Shown piece after piece: positions 8,883 to 16,395 of a stretch of 64,000 nucleotides of DNA (the first letter of the stretch is position 1; each line of letters opens with the position of its first letter). The DNA comes from Pseudothermotoga thermarum DSM 5069 (GTDB taxonomy: Bacteria > Thermotogota > Thermotogae > Thermotogales > DSM-5069): contig NC_015707.1 in the NCBI RefSeq assembly GCF_000217815.1, positions 434,001 to 498,000 of the forward strand, read 5' to 3'. The translations under genes were made by a program, and so were the position numbers. Under the pieces are notes generated by a model. That model searched no databases, had not been told where the DNA came from, and worked only from the letters and a program-made list of their open reading frames with translations.

Positions 8883-10643
8883 ATGTCTTTTGGATACACG
8901 ACTTTGTTTTTGACCATCAGTTTGGCAAAGACATTTGTGTTTTACGCGTTTTTGCCGAGGTTTTTTAATATCACAATGTTTGTAAGCACGGTATTTTGGT
9001 GCGTGCTTTTTTATTTGATCTTTTCGCACTTGTTGAAAGGAAAGGAATACGTACTTTATTGCATAATTTCCGTCGCCATCGTCGTTGACTTTCTTTATTT
9101 CAAAAACTTTGGCAATATGCCGTCTTTAAGGCACCTGAGTTTACTTCCACAACTTGGAAAGGTGCGCAGTAGTGTAAAACACTCTGTAGATTTTGCTTGC
9201 CTTTTCTTTTTGGCGGATTTAGCACCTTTGTGGTTCCTCGATCGAAGAAGATACAAAAAATTTGTGAAAAATTCCCCGCACATCATCCGAAAAGACCTTT
9301 TATTGTTGATCTTTATGTGCCTTGGTTTTGCATGGTTACCGTTGATCGTTGAAAAACCAAAGCCCAATCAAGTATTTGCAAGGTATGGATTGATCGCATA
9401 CCACTCTTACGATGTTGTATGGTCGATTTTTGGTAGAGATCAAAAATCTCTTGAACTAGTTATTTTTGAAAGATTTGAGCAAGGAAAACGCTATCGTGGT
9501 GTAGCGAAAGGAAAGAATTTGATTGTGATTCAGTTGGAATCTTTTCAAAGTTTTTTGATTGGTTTTCATTACAATGATCAAGAAGTTACCCCGAATTTGA
9601 ACAGAATTGTGAGTCAATCGATATATTTTGAGAATTATTACCAACAAGCAGGTTGTGGAAACACTGCGGATGCTGAATTTGTAAGTTTAACCTCCCTACA
9701 TGTACCTGGTAACGAAGTGGCATACGAAGTTTACGCTGACAAAACTTTAGAAGCTTTGCCTGCCATTTTAAGAAACCATGGATATGAAACAATTGCCTTC
9801 CATGGAAATACGGGTTGGTTTTGGAATAGGAAAAAGATATATCCCAACTTGGGTTTTGATAAGTTTTACTCGCTCGAAGAATTGAACAACGATGAAATCT
9901 TTGGGCTTGGATTAAGCGATTTATCGCTTTACAAGCAGGCGATAGAGATAATAAAGCGCTCTAATAAGCCTTTCTTTGCCTTTATCGTTACTCTTTCAAG
10001 TCATACACCATTTTTGATACCCGAACAATATAAAATGTTAACACTTGATCACAAGCACGAAGGAACAATCTTCGGCAATTATCTTCAATCTGTACATTAC
10101 GCCGATTACGCTTTAGGGTGGTTCATAGAAGAGCTGAAAAAAGAGGGAATTTACGAAAATTCGATCATAGTTTTGTACGGCGATCATGCAGGGATACAAC
10201 CGTTTGTTAAGGAAAATGCTGAGATTATGAAAGAGGTTCTCGGAAAAGAGTACGATTACGCCGAGGCATTTCGTGTCCCATTGGTTATACACATTCCTAA
10301 ACTATCGCTCAACCTTCGAGTACAAACCATCGGTGGTCAAGTTGATTTTTTACCTACAATGTTGAACCTGCTTGGAATTGATGCTGATCAATCAAAGATG
10401 GTAGGAAAAGATTTGTTGAACTGTTCGGAAAGTTTTGTCGCCCTCAGATACCAAGTTCCAGATGGTTCTTTCATCGATGAAAGAAGGTATTTCATGGTTT
10501 CACCAGATGGTTTCCTGCAAAACAGCTTTGCGTACGACAGGATTTTGGAAAAACCTCTTCCCTACTACGAATGCCTTGATGGATACAAAAAAGCGATTCA
10601 ACAAATAGAATTGTCAAGAGCGATTCTCAAGGAACATCGTTAA
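8883..10643 (+). CDS. LtaS-like phosphoglycerol transferase (membrane sulfatase-fold protein)
   Basis: 586 aa. Five likely membrane segments lie in residues 1-160, followed by an extracytoplasmic alkaline-phosphatase/sulfatase-fold domain (~212-560). Active-site pattern of the LtaS/OpgB family: Glu219 in VIQLES, Thr261 in GNTADAEF (nucleophile), His374 in SSHTPF, and Asp434/His435 in YGDHAG. Such enzymes move phosphoglycerol from phosphatidylglycerol onto a glycolipid or glucan outside the cell membrane. The acceptor here is unknown, because Thermotogae are diderm and not known for lipoteichoic acid. GGAGG precedes the ATG by 8 nt. Monocistronic, divergent from the PIG-L operon. Confidence 0.85.
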   Translation: MSFGYTTLFLTISLAKTFVFYAFLPRFFNITMFVSTVFWCVLFYLIFSHLLKGKEYVLYCIISVAIVVDFLYFKNFGNMPSLRHLSLLPQLGKVRSSVKHSVDFACLFFLADLAPLWFLDRRRYKKFVKNSPHIIRKDLLLLIFMCLGFAWLPLIVEKPKPNQVFARYGLIAYHSYDVVWSIFGRDQKSLELVIFERFEQGKRYRGVAKGKNLIVIQLESFQSFLIGFHYNDQEVTPNLNRIVSQSIYFENYYQQAGCGNTADAEFVSLTSLHVPGNEVAYEVYADKTLEALPAILRNHGYETIAFHGNTGWFWNRKKIYPNLGFDKFYSLEELNNDEIFGLGLSDLSLYKQAIEIIKRSNKPFFAFIVTLSSHTPFLIPEQYKMLTLDHKHEGTIFGNYLQSVHYADYALGWFIEELKKEGIYENSIIVLYGDHAGIQPFVKENAEIMKEVLGKEYDYAEAFRVPLVIHIPKLSLNLRVQTIGGQVDFLPTMLNLLGIDADQSKMVGKDLLNCSESFVALRYQVPDGSFIDERRYFMVSPDGFLQNSFAYDRILEKPLPYYECLDGYKKAIQQIELSRAILKEHR

Positions 10644-10652
10644 AATAATCGT

Positions 10653-11417
10653 TTAACTTTCATCACGACAAACAAACAACCGCATATGATTCCAAAATAT
10701 TAAGTACGCCGCTTGTACTCCAACCAGTTGAACGGTTAAACCACCAAATAAAGATCCAAAAAGTGGGCCAAATCCCATCAAAGTCATCCAGAAAAAGCTT
10801 TGTGCAATAGGAAGTTGCTCAGCTGATAAGTTCTCACGCATAATGTATATCGAAGAATAATAAATCACAATATAAGTCCAGCCATGAAGCATTTGGAAAA
10901 TCAACAAACTTGTAGTTGACCAGCTCAGTGAAACTAGAATCAACCTCAAGCTTACAACCAAAACACCCGAGGCAAAAAGCAATTTACTGGTTAAGGCTTT
11001 TCGAATTTTTTCAGCATACAGCAAAAACGGGATCTCACTGATTGCCATCAAGGAAAGTGAAAGACTAACTGTGGATATATCGTATCCCTTTTTGCTCGAC
11101 AACGCAGGAAGGAACACAAAGTTGAAATAATTGAATCCAACGGTAAGACCAACGATCAGGCAAAAAAGAAAGAAAGATTTTGGAAGTTTTGAAGAAATAG
11201 TTTTCTTAGGCGTGTGAATTTTCACTTCAAGTTGACCAGAAAGCGGATACAACAAGATCAAAAGGAAAGTCATCAGAGCAAATATCCAGAAAAAGCCGAT
11301 TTTGACAAGCCAGGAAGCCAGCAAAGCTGTTAGAGAATAGCCAATTGTACCCCAAATTCTAACCAAGCTGTAAGGAAATAACTTTTTTTGAGCAATTTCG
11401 ACAACTGAATATTCCTT
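10653..11417 (-). pseudogene. MFS transporter, C-terminal part (gene split by IS605-type element)
   Basis: This is the distal part of an MFS permease whose proximal part lies at 12706-13038. Reading across the junction after removing 11418-12705 gives a continuous frame (..IIPMTKEYSVVEIAQKK..VRIWGTIGYS), as in MFS_1-like sugar or drug transporters. The intact gene would encode ~365 aa with 12 membrane segments. The fragment alone holds about seven hydrophobic segments and no start near its 5' end with a ribosome site. Presumed non-functional. It ends convergent with the LtaS-like gene. Confidence 0.85.
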
Positions 11418-11461
11418 GACACTCCCAATCCCCTAAAGGGGATGGGATTCTTAGCAGCTCT

Positions 11462-11953
11462 TTAGGCTGCCTTCCATGGAACATTCGATGCTCCATGGCC
11501 ACAGAGGTGTGGGTTGTACCTCACACCCCTGACGGGTGCCAACTCCGCTACTACTTGGGATGTTCCTATCCCAAGATACCTTCCGTATATGTTCATCGCT
11601 CCTACTCCGTCCCTGTGATACTCAAACCCACAATTTTGGCACTTATAGTTGCGTCCCTTTGAATGATTTCTACTACCACATGCAGGACAGCTCTGGCTGG
11701 TATACTCTTCAGAAACCAATACCACATCTATTCCCATCAATTGAGCTTTATAAGTTAGCATGTCTATCATCTTTCTAAAACACCATTGATGGAGTTTCTG
11801 ATTTGCGCTGTCGTTTCCTTGAACTCGTTCCCGAATATTTGTAATATCTCCTACTGCAATGGTTCCAATCCCTTTCTGCAAACACATCCTTAGAAAGTTG
11901 CTGGTTATCTTATGTAGAATGTCCTTTATTCTTTGTCTTGTCCGTCTTAACAT
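11462..11953 (-). CDS. tnpB: TnpB (IS605 OrfB) C-terminal part, -1 frame
   Basis: 163 aa that continue TnpB in the -1 frame. Seen: DILHK helix, TIAVGDITNIRE (RuvC-II region), the zinc ribbon CPACG..CQNCG, and HRDGVGAMNI with the third RuvC Asp. The RuvC-II position has Gly-Asp where most TnpBs have Glu-Asp; a Glu pair sits just before the zinc ribbon (SEEYTSQSC). TnpB is an RNA-guided endonuclease that cuts empty donor sites. This half alone would lack the first RuvC Asp and is inactive unless joined to the N-terminal part. Confidence 0.82.
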   Translation of the reverse strand: MLRRTRQRIKDILHKITSNFLRMCLQKGIGTIAVGDITNIRERVQGNDSANQKLHQWCFRKMIDMLTYKAQLMGIDVVLVSEEYTSQSCPACGSRNHSKGRNYKCQNCGFEYHRDGVGAMNIYGRYLGIGTSQVVAELAPVRGVRYNPHLCGHGASNVPWKAA

Positions 11954-12609
11954 CTCTTTTTTGCCTTCACGAGTTTTCTGTATCTTTTAGACCCTTTCTT
12001 GCATCGGCTTAACATCTGTTGAAATTCTGCAAGTTTCTTGTTGCGGTACCTGATTAGGCTGTTCAGTATCCCACCGTGATAAGAAATAACTTCAGTGCCG
12101 TCGAAGCAAGTTATGGGATGGAGTATGCCTAAGTCAACAGCCATAACCTTTCCGTTTCGTGGTTTTCGTGCCACGTTCTTCACCTCTATCGCAAGGTGAA
12201 GATAATACCTGCCTTCTTCATAAACCAGCTTGGCTTGTCTAATTTTTGTATCAGTTGGTAGGGTGGTCTGTATTAAAATTGGTTCTTGATTGCTGCCCAT
12301 TGAGAGTCTTAAAGTCCCATCTTGTAAAAGTTTTATAACGGCATTGAAGTAACTATCAAGAGCCTGAAAGTACTGCTGGATTATAGCCTGTTTTGAATGG
12401 GTATGAACATTGATACTGCAAGCCCAGCGCAGAATGTATTTTTGTGCATTATTAGGAGAGAGCCAGAAACCTTTTTTGCGTTTTATCTTTTTAACCAACG
12501 ACATAGTTTTGTTATATATTCGTGCTGCAGTTTTGTTAAGTTCAGCACACAAATGATAAAGTTCTTTTGGAACAGGAACTTTGTATGTTCTGACTACATA
12601 TCTTGACAT
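11947..12609 (-). CDS. tnpB: TnpB (IS605 OrfB) N-terminal part, 0 frame
   Basis: 220 aa covering the helix-turn-helix/WED-like N-terminus and first RuvC segment: LNKTAARIYNKTM near residue 30, MAVDLGI with the first catalytic Asp near 178, and ITCFDG after it. The frame stops at TAA (11947) right after KLVKAKKRC. The downstream frame continues as MLRRTRQRIKDILHK, which homologous TnpBs have directly after the AKK. The switch occurs at A_AAA_AAG (see findings), so either a 1-nt indel or -1 frameshifting explains the split. Confidence 0.85.
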   Translation of the reverse strand: MSRYVVRTYKVPVPKELYHLCAELNKTAARIYNKTMSLVKKIKRKKGFWLSPNNAQKYILRWACSINVHTHSKQAIIQQYFQALDSYFNAVIKLLQDGTLRLSMGSNQEPILIQTTLPTDTKIRQAKLVYEEGRYYLHLAIEVKNVARKPRNGKVMAVDLGILHPITCFDGTEVISYHGGILNSLIRYRNKKLAEFQQMLSRCKKGSKRYRKLVKAKKRC

Positions 12610-12705
12610 TCTTCAATATACCTCCTGATAGTTTTCTCTTCAAGCAAACGACAAGCCCCTTACCCATTCCCCTAAAGGAGAAGGGCTTGCGGGGCATTGC
12701 TTTTT

Positions 12706-13038
12706 TGTCATCGGTATTATGGCCCCGAAGAAAAAGGAAAAGCATGCCATCGCTGTAAACTTCCACGCGAATCCATTAACAAGGAAAAGAATCCAATACA
12801 TTGAAGCTGCCATCAAAGAGAAAACTTTTACCAATTTTGCTGGAGTAATTTTTGCTGCAAGCCGAAAATATATAAAATTTCCATACACGGAAGTGATTGG
12901 CGTTAGAGCCATTAAAATACCTACTTGAAATGGGGAAAATCCAACGATTGTAAAGTATTGGCTCAACAAAGCTGAACAAGCAACAGCCGCAAAAGCAACG
13001 GCTTCAATCAAAGCAATCAACGCCAAGATGACCACCAC
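12706..13038 (-). pseudogene. MFS transporter, N-terminal part (gene split by IS605-type element)
   Basis: 111 codons encode the first 3-4 membrane segments of an MFS permease and the FFFGAIIPMT stretch. After this the frame runs into the insertion element and stops at 12640. The GTG at 13038 is the likely start. Together with 10653-11417 it rebuilds one ~365-aa transporter. Divergent from the flavodoxin-like gene, with ~50 bp between starts. Base composition matches its neighbours. Confidence 0.83.
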
Positions 13039-13089
13039 TTTTTTCTTCGGCTAACGATTAGTGTACAATCAAAATTGTAGGATTAGGTT

Positions 13090-13569
13090 ATGAAAATCCT
13101 AATAGTTTATGACACTTATGCTGGAACAACTGAAAAGTGCGCACAAATACTAAGTCAAAAAATTAAAGGCGAAGAAATTCAGCTTGTGAAAATTCGAAAA
13201 AATGATGAGGTTGATCTTGAAAATTACAATGTCGTTTTGATAAGTAGTTACGTTTACGCTGGGAAGGTCAGTGGTAAAATTTCAAAATTTTGTAAGAAGA
13301 ATCTAGAAAATCTTCTTGACAAAAAGGTGGGTATTTTTCTCTGCATGCTTGACGATTCTAAAAACCTTGAAAAGTATCTTAGAAGCAATTTTGACGATAA
13401 ACTTCTGCGGCGTGCCATTGTAAAAGGGTGCTTTGGCAGCGAGTTAAACTACGAAAGAATGAATCCAATAGTTAGATTTATCATAAAGCAAATTGTGAAA
13501 AAAGCGCAGCCTGAAGTAGGGCTGCGCTTAAATGAGATCGAAAAATTTGTTGAAAGGCTAAACTCTTGA
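13090..13569 (+). CDS. Flavodoxin-domain protein
   Basis: 159 aa with an FMN-binding flavodoxin fold of the flavodoxin_5/HemG-like type: phosphate loop VYDTYAGTTEKCA (7-19), SSYVYAGKVSGKI after beta-3, and KKVGIFLCML in beta-4. It would carry electrons or bind FMN in the cytoplasm; a protoporphyrinogen oxidase role cannot be claimed from this alone. AGG precedes the ATG at 13090. Its 3' end overlaps the convergent small gene at 13558-13569 by 12 nt. Confidence 0.78.
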   Translation: MKILIVYDTYAGTTEKCAQILSQKIKGEEIQLVKIRKNDEVDLENYNVVLISSYVYAGKVSGKISKFCKKNLENLLDKKVGIFLCMLDDSKNLEKYLRSNFDDKLLRRAIVKGCFGSELNYERMNPIVRFIIKQIVKKAQPEVGLRLNEIEKFVERLNS

Positions 13570-13740
13570 TTTTTTCTCTGCTTTTTTGGTTGTTTCTTTG
13601 GCTTGGGAAGTGTTTGAACCATAAATTACTTTCGTTTGATTTTTGGCAGCTTGTAGCTGCCTTTCTTTTTCTGCTTTTTCAAGTTTTCCTTTGTAGAGGA
13701 ACTTGATTGCCATCATTTCAATTATTCCGTGGTTATCCAT
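13558..13740 (-). CDS. Small basic protein, unknown function
   Basis: 60 aa, Lys/Glu-rich with a likely amphipathic helix in residues 10-35. No family recognised. Support for being real: GGGGG six nt before the ATG, and a strong promoter 80-110 bp upstream (TTGACA, 17-bp spacer, TAATAT at 13820-13848). The ORF ends inside the flavodoxin gene on the other strand by 12 nt. Confidence 0.55.
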   Translation of the reverse strand: MDNHGIIEMMAIKFLYKGKLEKAEKERQLQAAKNQTKVIYGSNTSQAKETTKKAEKKSRV

Positions 13741-13819
13741 GCGTATCCCCCTTTCTCTTGGTTTTGCTTTCGATAGGTATTTCTCTTTACTTTAAAAATT
13801 TTTAGGTCTTTCTGAGAAA

Positions 13820-13848
13820 ATATTAAAATATGGTTTGATATTTGTCAA
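13820..13848 (-). promoter_or_regulatory. Sigma-70-type promoter for small gene 13558-13740
   Basis: TTGACA at 13843-13848 and TAATAT at 13820-13825 on the minus strand with a 17-bp spacer. It overlaps a weaker plus-strand promoter for the 13.9-14.2 kb transcript, so the two could compete. Confidence 0.65.
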
Positions 13849-13865
13849 GTAACTTTTTTTATAAT
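13835..13865 (+). promoter_or_regulatory. Putative promoter for 13.87-14.20 kb transcript
   Basis: TTGATA (13835-13840), 19-bp spacer, TATAAT (13860-13865). The -10 is a consensus match; the spacer is 1-2 bp long. The transcript would end at the strong terminator at 14170-14206. Confidence 0.5.
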
Positions 13866-13907
13866 CGTGGCCTTACACCTTATATTTCAAATAAGTTGAG
13901 GGTATAT

Positions 13908-14117
13908 ATGAGGATTTTTGATATACTGTGGAAATATTTTGAAGGTGGGAGCCACAGGAGAAAAGACGAACAAACGGATATGAAGAACTTGCAAGATGTT
14001 TTAACTATCAACAAAATAGAAAAACTGTTTGAACGAAAACGTTCGGCGGGGCTGATTGAGGTCAAGTTGCTTGCCTTGCTTTCACTAGTGATGAGAACGT
14101 TGTTTTTCTTGTCATAA
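13908..14117 (+). CDS. Small ORF of 69 aa, uncertain or decayed
   Basis: ATG with GAGGG seven nt upstream. Encodes a charged N-terminal half (MRIFDILWKYFEGGSHRRKDE) and a short hydrophobic end. The next frame continues with protein-like sequence (LAFTSDENVVFLVISLSKEID) up to ~14165, so a longer gene broken by a small indel near 14060 is possible. No family recognised. The rest of 13741-14196 holds only the promoters and a terminator. Confidence 0.35.
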   Translation: MRIFDILWKYFEGGSHRRKDEQTDMKNLQDVLTINKIEKLFERKRSAGLIEVKLLALLSLVMRTLFFLS

Positions 14118-14169
14118 GTTTGTCAAAGGAAATCGACAAGGAATGTTTTTTTTTGGTTGGTATCTCACA

Positions 14170-14206
14170 AATGAAGACTGGCTGGGTTGCCAGTCTTCAT
14201 TTTTTG
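14170..14206 (+). terminator. Rho-independent terminator
   Basis: Perfect stem ATGAAGACTGGC/GCCAGTCTTCAT with a TGGGTT loop, followed by TTTTT. It ends a plus-strand transcript and lies next to the 3' end of the convergent adenosine-specific kinase gene. Confidence 0.85.
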
Positions 14207-14682
14207 TACTTTGTGACATTTCTGAGAAAGTTTCTTCGCCATTCTTTGTCTTTTTCTTCTTCAACACCTTTGACGGCAAAACCATCGACTACCCCAACAA
14301 CTCCCCTTCCTTGCTCAGTTTTGACGACGATGACTTGAAGTGGGTTTGCAGTAGCAGCAAAGATTCTGCAAACTTCTTGGACATTTTTAATTTGATTTAA
14401 AACGTTGATGGGATAACCGTTCTTGATAACTATCACAAAAAGATGCCCTGCACCTATCTTTTGTGCGTTTTCAATTGCCACTTTTGTTAACTCCTCGTCG
14501 TTACCTTCGTACCTCACCAAACACGGTCCACTCGCTTCGTTGAAAGCTATCCCAAATTTCAAGTTTGGATTCGTGGTGACCAAAACTTCGTAAAGGTCCT
14601 CAATGGTTTTGATAAAGTGGGAATGACCGATTATAACGTTCGCACCCTCTGGAATGTTCACTTGAACAATTTCAAATTCCAC
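14197..14682 (-). CDS. Adenosine-specific kinase family protein
   Basis: 161 aa, full length for the small adenosine-specific kinase family (PF04008) known from archaea and Thermotogae: [25 protein letters not shown] near residue 10, [36 protein letters not shown], and [21 protein letters not shown]. Members bind AMP/adenosine. GGGGGTG precedes the ATG. It is divergent from the purine operon and its riboswitch, which fits a purine salvage role, though it lies upstream of the aptamer on the other strand and is not controlled by it. Confidence 0.88.
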   Translation of the reverse strand: MEFEIVQVNIPEGANVIIGHSHFIKTIEDLYEVLVTTNPNLKFGIAFNEASGPCLVRYEGNDEELTKVAIENAQKIGAGHLFVIVIKNGYPINVLNQIKNVQEVCRIFAATANPLQVIVVKTEQGRGVVGVVDGFAVKGVEEEKDKEWRRNFLRNVTKYKK

Positions 14683-14790
14683 ATTTTCACCCCCTGTAAT
14701 AATTATGTCATAAAATTTTACATCACATACCCGGATTTTCGTGTAAGATTAAAGTGTAAAAATGAATATCCCTCCCACGTTGGGAGAATG

Positions 14791-14861
14791 CTCTTGTATA
14801 ATTCCGAGAATATGGCTCGGAAGTCTCTACCGGACAGCCGTAAACTGTCCTGGCTACAAGG
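14791..14861 (+). ncRNA. Purine (guanine-type) riboswitch aptamer
   Basis: Three-way junction matching the purine riboswitch: P1 CTCTTGTA/TACAAGGG, P2 CCGAG/CTCGG with AATATGG loop, J2/3 AAGTCTCTACC, P3 GGACAG/CTGTCC with CCGTAAA loop. The nucleotide just before the 3' strand of P1 is C, which predicts guanine rather than adenine. J3/1 is TGGC, one nt longer than the usual GAC. It lies 80 bp ahead of purE and should switch off the whole pur operon when guanine or hypoxanthine is plentiful. Confidence 0.93.
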
Positions 14862-14879
14862 GCGTAATTTTTTTACATG

Positions 14880-14915
14880 AAAAAATCGGTAGAGACAGGG
14901 CTACCGATTTTTCTT
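14880..14915 (+). terminator. Riboswitch-controlled terminator of the pur operon
   Basis: Stem AAAAATCGGTAG/CTACCGATTTTT with an 8-nt loop and trailing T-rich tract. The left arm plus loop (CGGTAGAGAC, 14887-14896) is perfectly complementary to GTCTCTACCG (14823-14832) inside the aptamer core, so aptamer folding and antiterminator formation exclude each other. Ligand binding should therefore free the terminator (OFF switch). Confidence 0.88.
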
Positions 14916-14940
14916 TATTGTTAAAAAGTGAGGGAAAGTG

Positions 14941-15426
14941 ATGAAAATAGCCGTTGTGGTTGGCAGCGAAGATGATTTGAAGGCTTTACAGGAGGCTTTT
15001 GATATTTTAAAAGACTTTTCTGTCGCCTACGACGTTTTTGTTCTCCCTGCACACAAGGCTACGCAAGAAATCTTTGAACTTGCAAAAAATGTTGAAGCAA
15101 ACGGCTATGAGGTGGTCATAGTTGCTGCCGGCACGTTGGCTTACTTGCCCGCGCTTGTGGCTGCAAACACCTCTTTACCAGTCATAGGTGTACCAATTGC
15201 ATCCTTTTCCTTAAGTGGTCTGAACGTGCTTTTCTCGGCATCTCAAATGCCTCCCGAAATTCCCGTTGCAACCGTGGCGATAAACAATGTCAAGAACGCC
15301 GCCTTACTTGCGGTAGAAATTTTGGCTTTGAAAGATCAACATCTGAGAGCAAAACTTCTACAATACCGAGACGAGATGAAAAAGAGTGTCCTTGAAAAGA
15401 ACAAGGAGTTGTTTGAAAAGGAGTGA
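14941..15426 (+). CDS. purE: PurE-type phosphoribosylaminoimidazole carboxylase (divergent)
   Basis: 161 aa. Carboxylation step of purine synthesis (AIR/N5-CAIR to CAIR). PurE features: VVGSEDDL (P-loop region), PAHKAT in place of SAHRTP, LPVIGVP, ASQMPPEIPVATVAINNVKNAALLA. The usual GAGGAAHLPG is AAGTLAYLPA. His-Lys rather than His-Arg is seen in class II AIR carboxylases such as PAICS, and no purK is in this operon, so direct CO2 use is possible. GAGGG precedes ATG 14941; a GTG three nt upstream is the alternative. First gene after the riboswitch. Confidence 0.85.
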   Translation: MKIAVVVGSEDDLKALQEAFDILKDFSVAYDVFVLPAHKATQEIFELAKNVEANGYEVVIVAAGTLAYLPALVAANTSLPVIGVPIASFSLSGLNVLFSASQMPPEIPVATVAINNVKNAALLAVEILALKDQHLRAKLLQYRDEMKKSVLEKNKELFEKE

Positions 15427-15431
15427 TTTAG

Positions 15432-16139
15432 GTGAAAAAGATGCTCATCTATGAGGGGAAAGCCAAAAGAGTTTATTCTACCGACGACGAAAATCTTTTG
15501 ATCATTGAGTACAAAGACGAAGCAACTGCTTTTGACGGGAAAAAACGTGGAATAATACCAAACAAGGGTATTCTGAACAACAAAATATCCGCCATATTAT
15601 TCGAATATTTGCAAGCAAATGGCGTTAAAACTCATTTTGTAAAGCTGCTTTCAGACAGAGAACAGCTTGTCAAAAGAGTAAAAATAATACCCATTGAGGT
15701 TATCGTGAGAAACATAGCTGCAGGTAGTCTTTCAAAAAGGTTGGGATTACCCGAGGGAATGGAACTCAAACACACAGTCTTGGAGTTTTGCTACAAAAAC
15801 GACGAGTTAGGTGATCCGATGATAAACCACTATCACGCTGTGGCGATGGAACTGGCAACTTGGCAGGAACTGAACGAAATCGAACAGATTGCATTGAAGG
15901 TCAACGAGCTTCTCAAGAAGCTTTTTGCAGAAAAGAACATAATTCTTGTGGATTTCAAACTCGAGTTCGGTAAACACAACGGGGAAATACTTCTTGCAGA
16001 TGAGATTTCACCTGATACTTGCAGGTTCTGGGACGCTTTGACAAAGGAAAAGCTTGACAAAGACAGATTCAGAAGAGATCTTGGGAACGTTGAAGAAGCT
16101 TATTGGGAAATCTACAACCGATTGACTAAGGGGGTATAA
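15432..16139 (+). CDS. purC: SAICAR synthetase PurC
   Basis: 235 aa, typical for bacterial PurC, which joins aspartate to CAIR using ATP. Seen: YEGKAKRVY at the N-terminus, [46 protein letters not shown] and [14 protein letters not shown] start at 15432, five nt after purE. Second gene of the pur operon. Confidence 0.96.
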   Translation: MKKMLIYEGKAKRVYSTDDENLLIIEYKDEATAFDGKKRGIIPNKGILNNKISAILFEYLQANGVKTHFVKLLSDREQLVKRVKIIPIEVIVRNIAAGSLSKRLGLPEGMELKHTVLEFCYKNDELGDPMINHYHAVAMELATWQELNEIEQIALKVNELLKKLFAEKNIILVDFKLEFGKHNGEILLADEISPDTCRFWDALTKEKLDKDRFRRDLGNVEEAYWEIYNRLTKGV

Positions 16140-16140
16140 C

Positions 16141-16395
16141 GTGTACAAGGCAAAGTTGCATATCAAATTCAAAGAAGGTGTGCTTGATCCACAGGGAAAT
16201 GCGGTGAAAAACGCGTTGAAAAATTTAGGTTTTGTGAATGTCAACTCGGTGAGGATCGGGAAATTGGTGGAAATCGAGCTTGATTGCGACAATGTTGATC
16301 AAGCAAAAGAAGAGCTTAAATCGATGTGTGACAAGCTTTTGGCAAACCCTGTCACGGAAAGTTATGAGATCGTGAGCTTGGAGGAGATCAAATGA
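16141..16395 (+). CDS. purS: FGAM synthase subunit PurS
   Basis: 84 aa. Small structural subunit that, with PurQ and PurL, forms the three-part formylglycinamidine ribonucleotide synthase. The sequence shows [25 protein letters not shown] and the YEIVSLEE ending typical of PurS. GTG start. Its end overlaps purQ by 4 nt (ATGA), which fits the need for matched subunit amounts. Confidence 0.95.
   Translation: MYKAKLHIKFKEGVLDPQGNAVKNALKNLGFVNVNSVRIGKLVEIELDCDNVDQAKEELKSMCDKLLANPVTESYEIVSLEEIK

Larger units (their letters stand above)
11418..12705 (-). mobile_element. IS200/IS605-family element carrying only tnpB
   Basis: About 1.29 kb, inserted in an MFS gene without target duplication, as expected for this family. 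Ends were set by restoring the host reading frame: host sequence resumes at ATTCCTT (11411-11417) and at TGTCA (12706-12710), with 1-2 nt ambiguity in an A run. Both ends carry subterminal imperfect hairpins built on CCCCTAAAGG (11424-11447 and 12664-12690). No tnpA is present, so movement would need a TnpA in trans. The sequence just outside the 3' end of tnpB (AAGGAATATTCAGTTGTC on the minus strand) is where an omegaRNA guide would be templated; this is inference from known TnpB biology. Confidence 0.88.

Noticed and set aside
11424-12690. CCCCTAAAGG hairpins at the IS605 ends as relatives of the trp/aro attenuator stems
   Set aside because: Only the short CCCCTAAAG core is shared; flanks, length and context differ. 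Probably coincidence.
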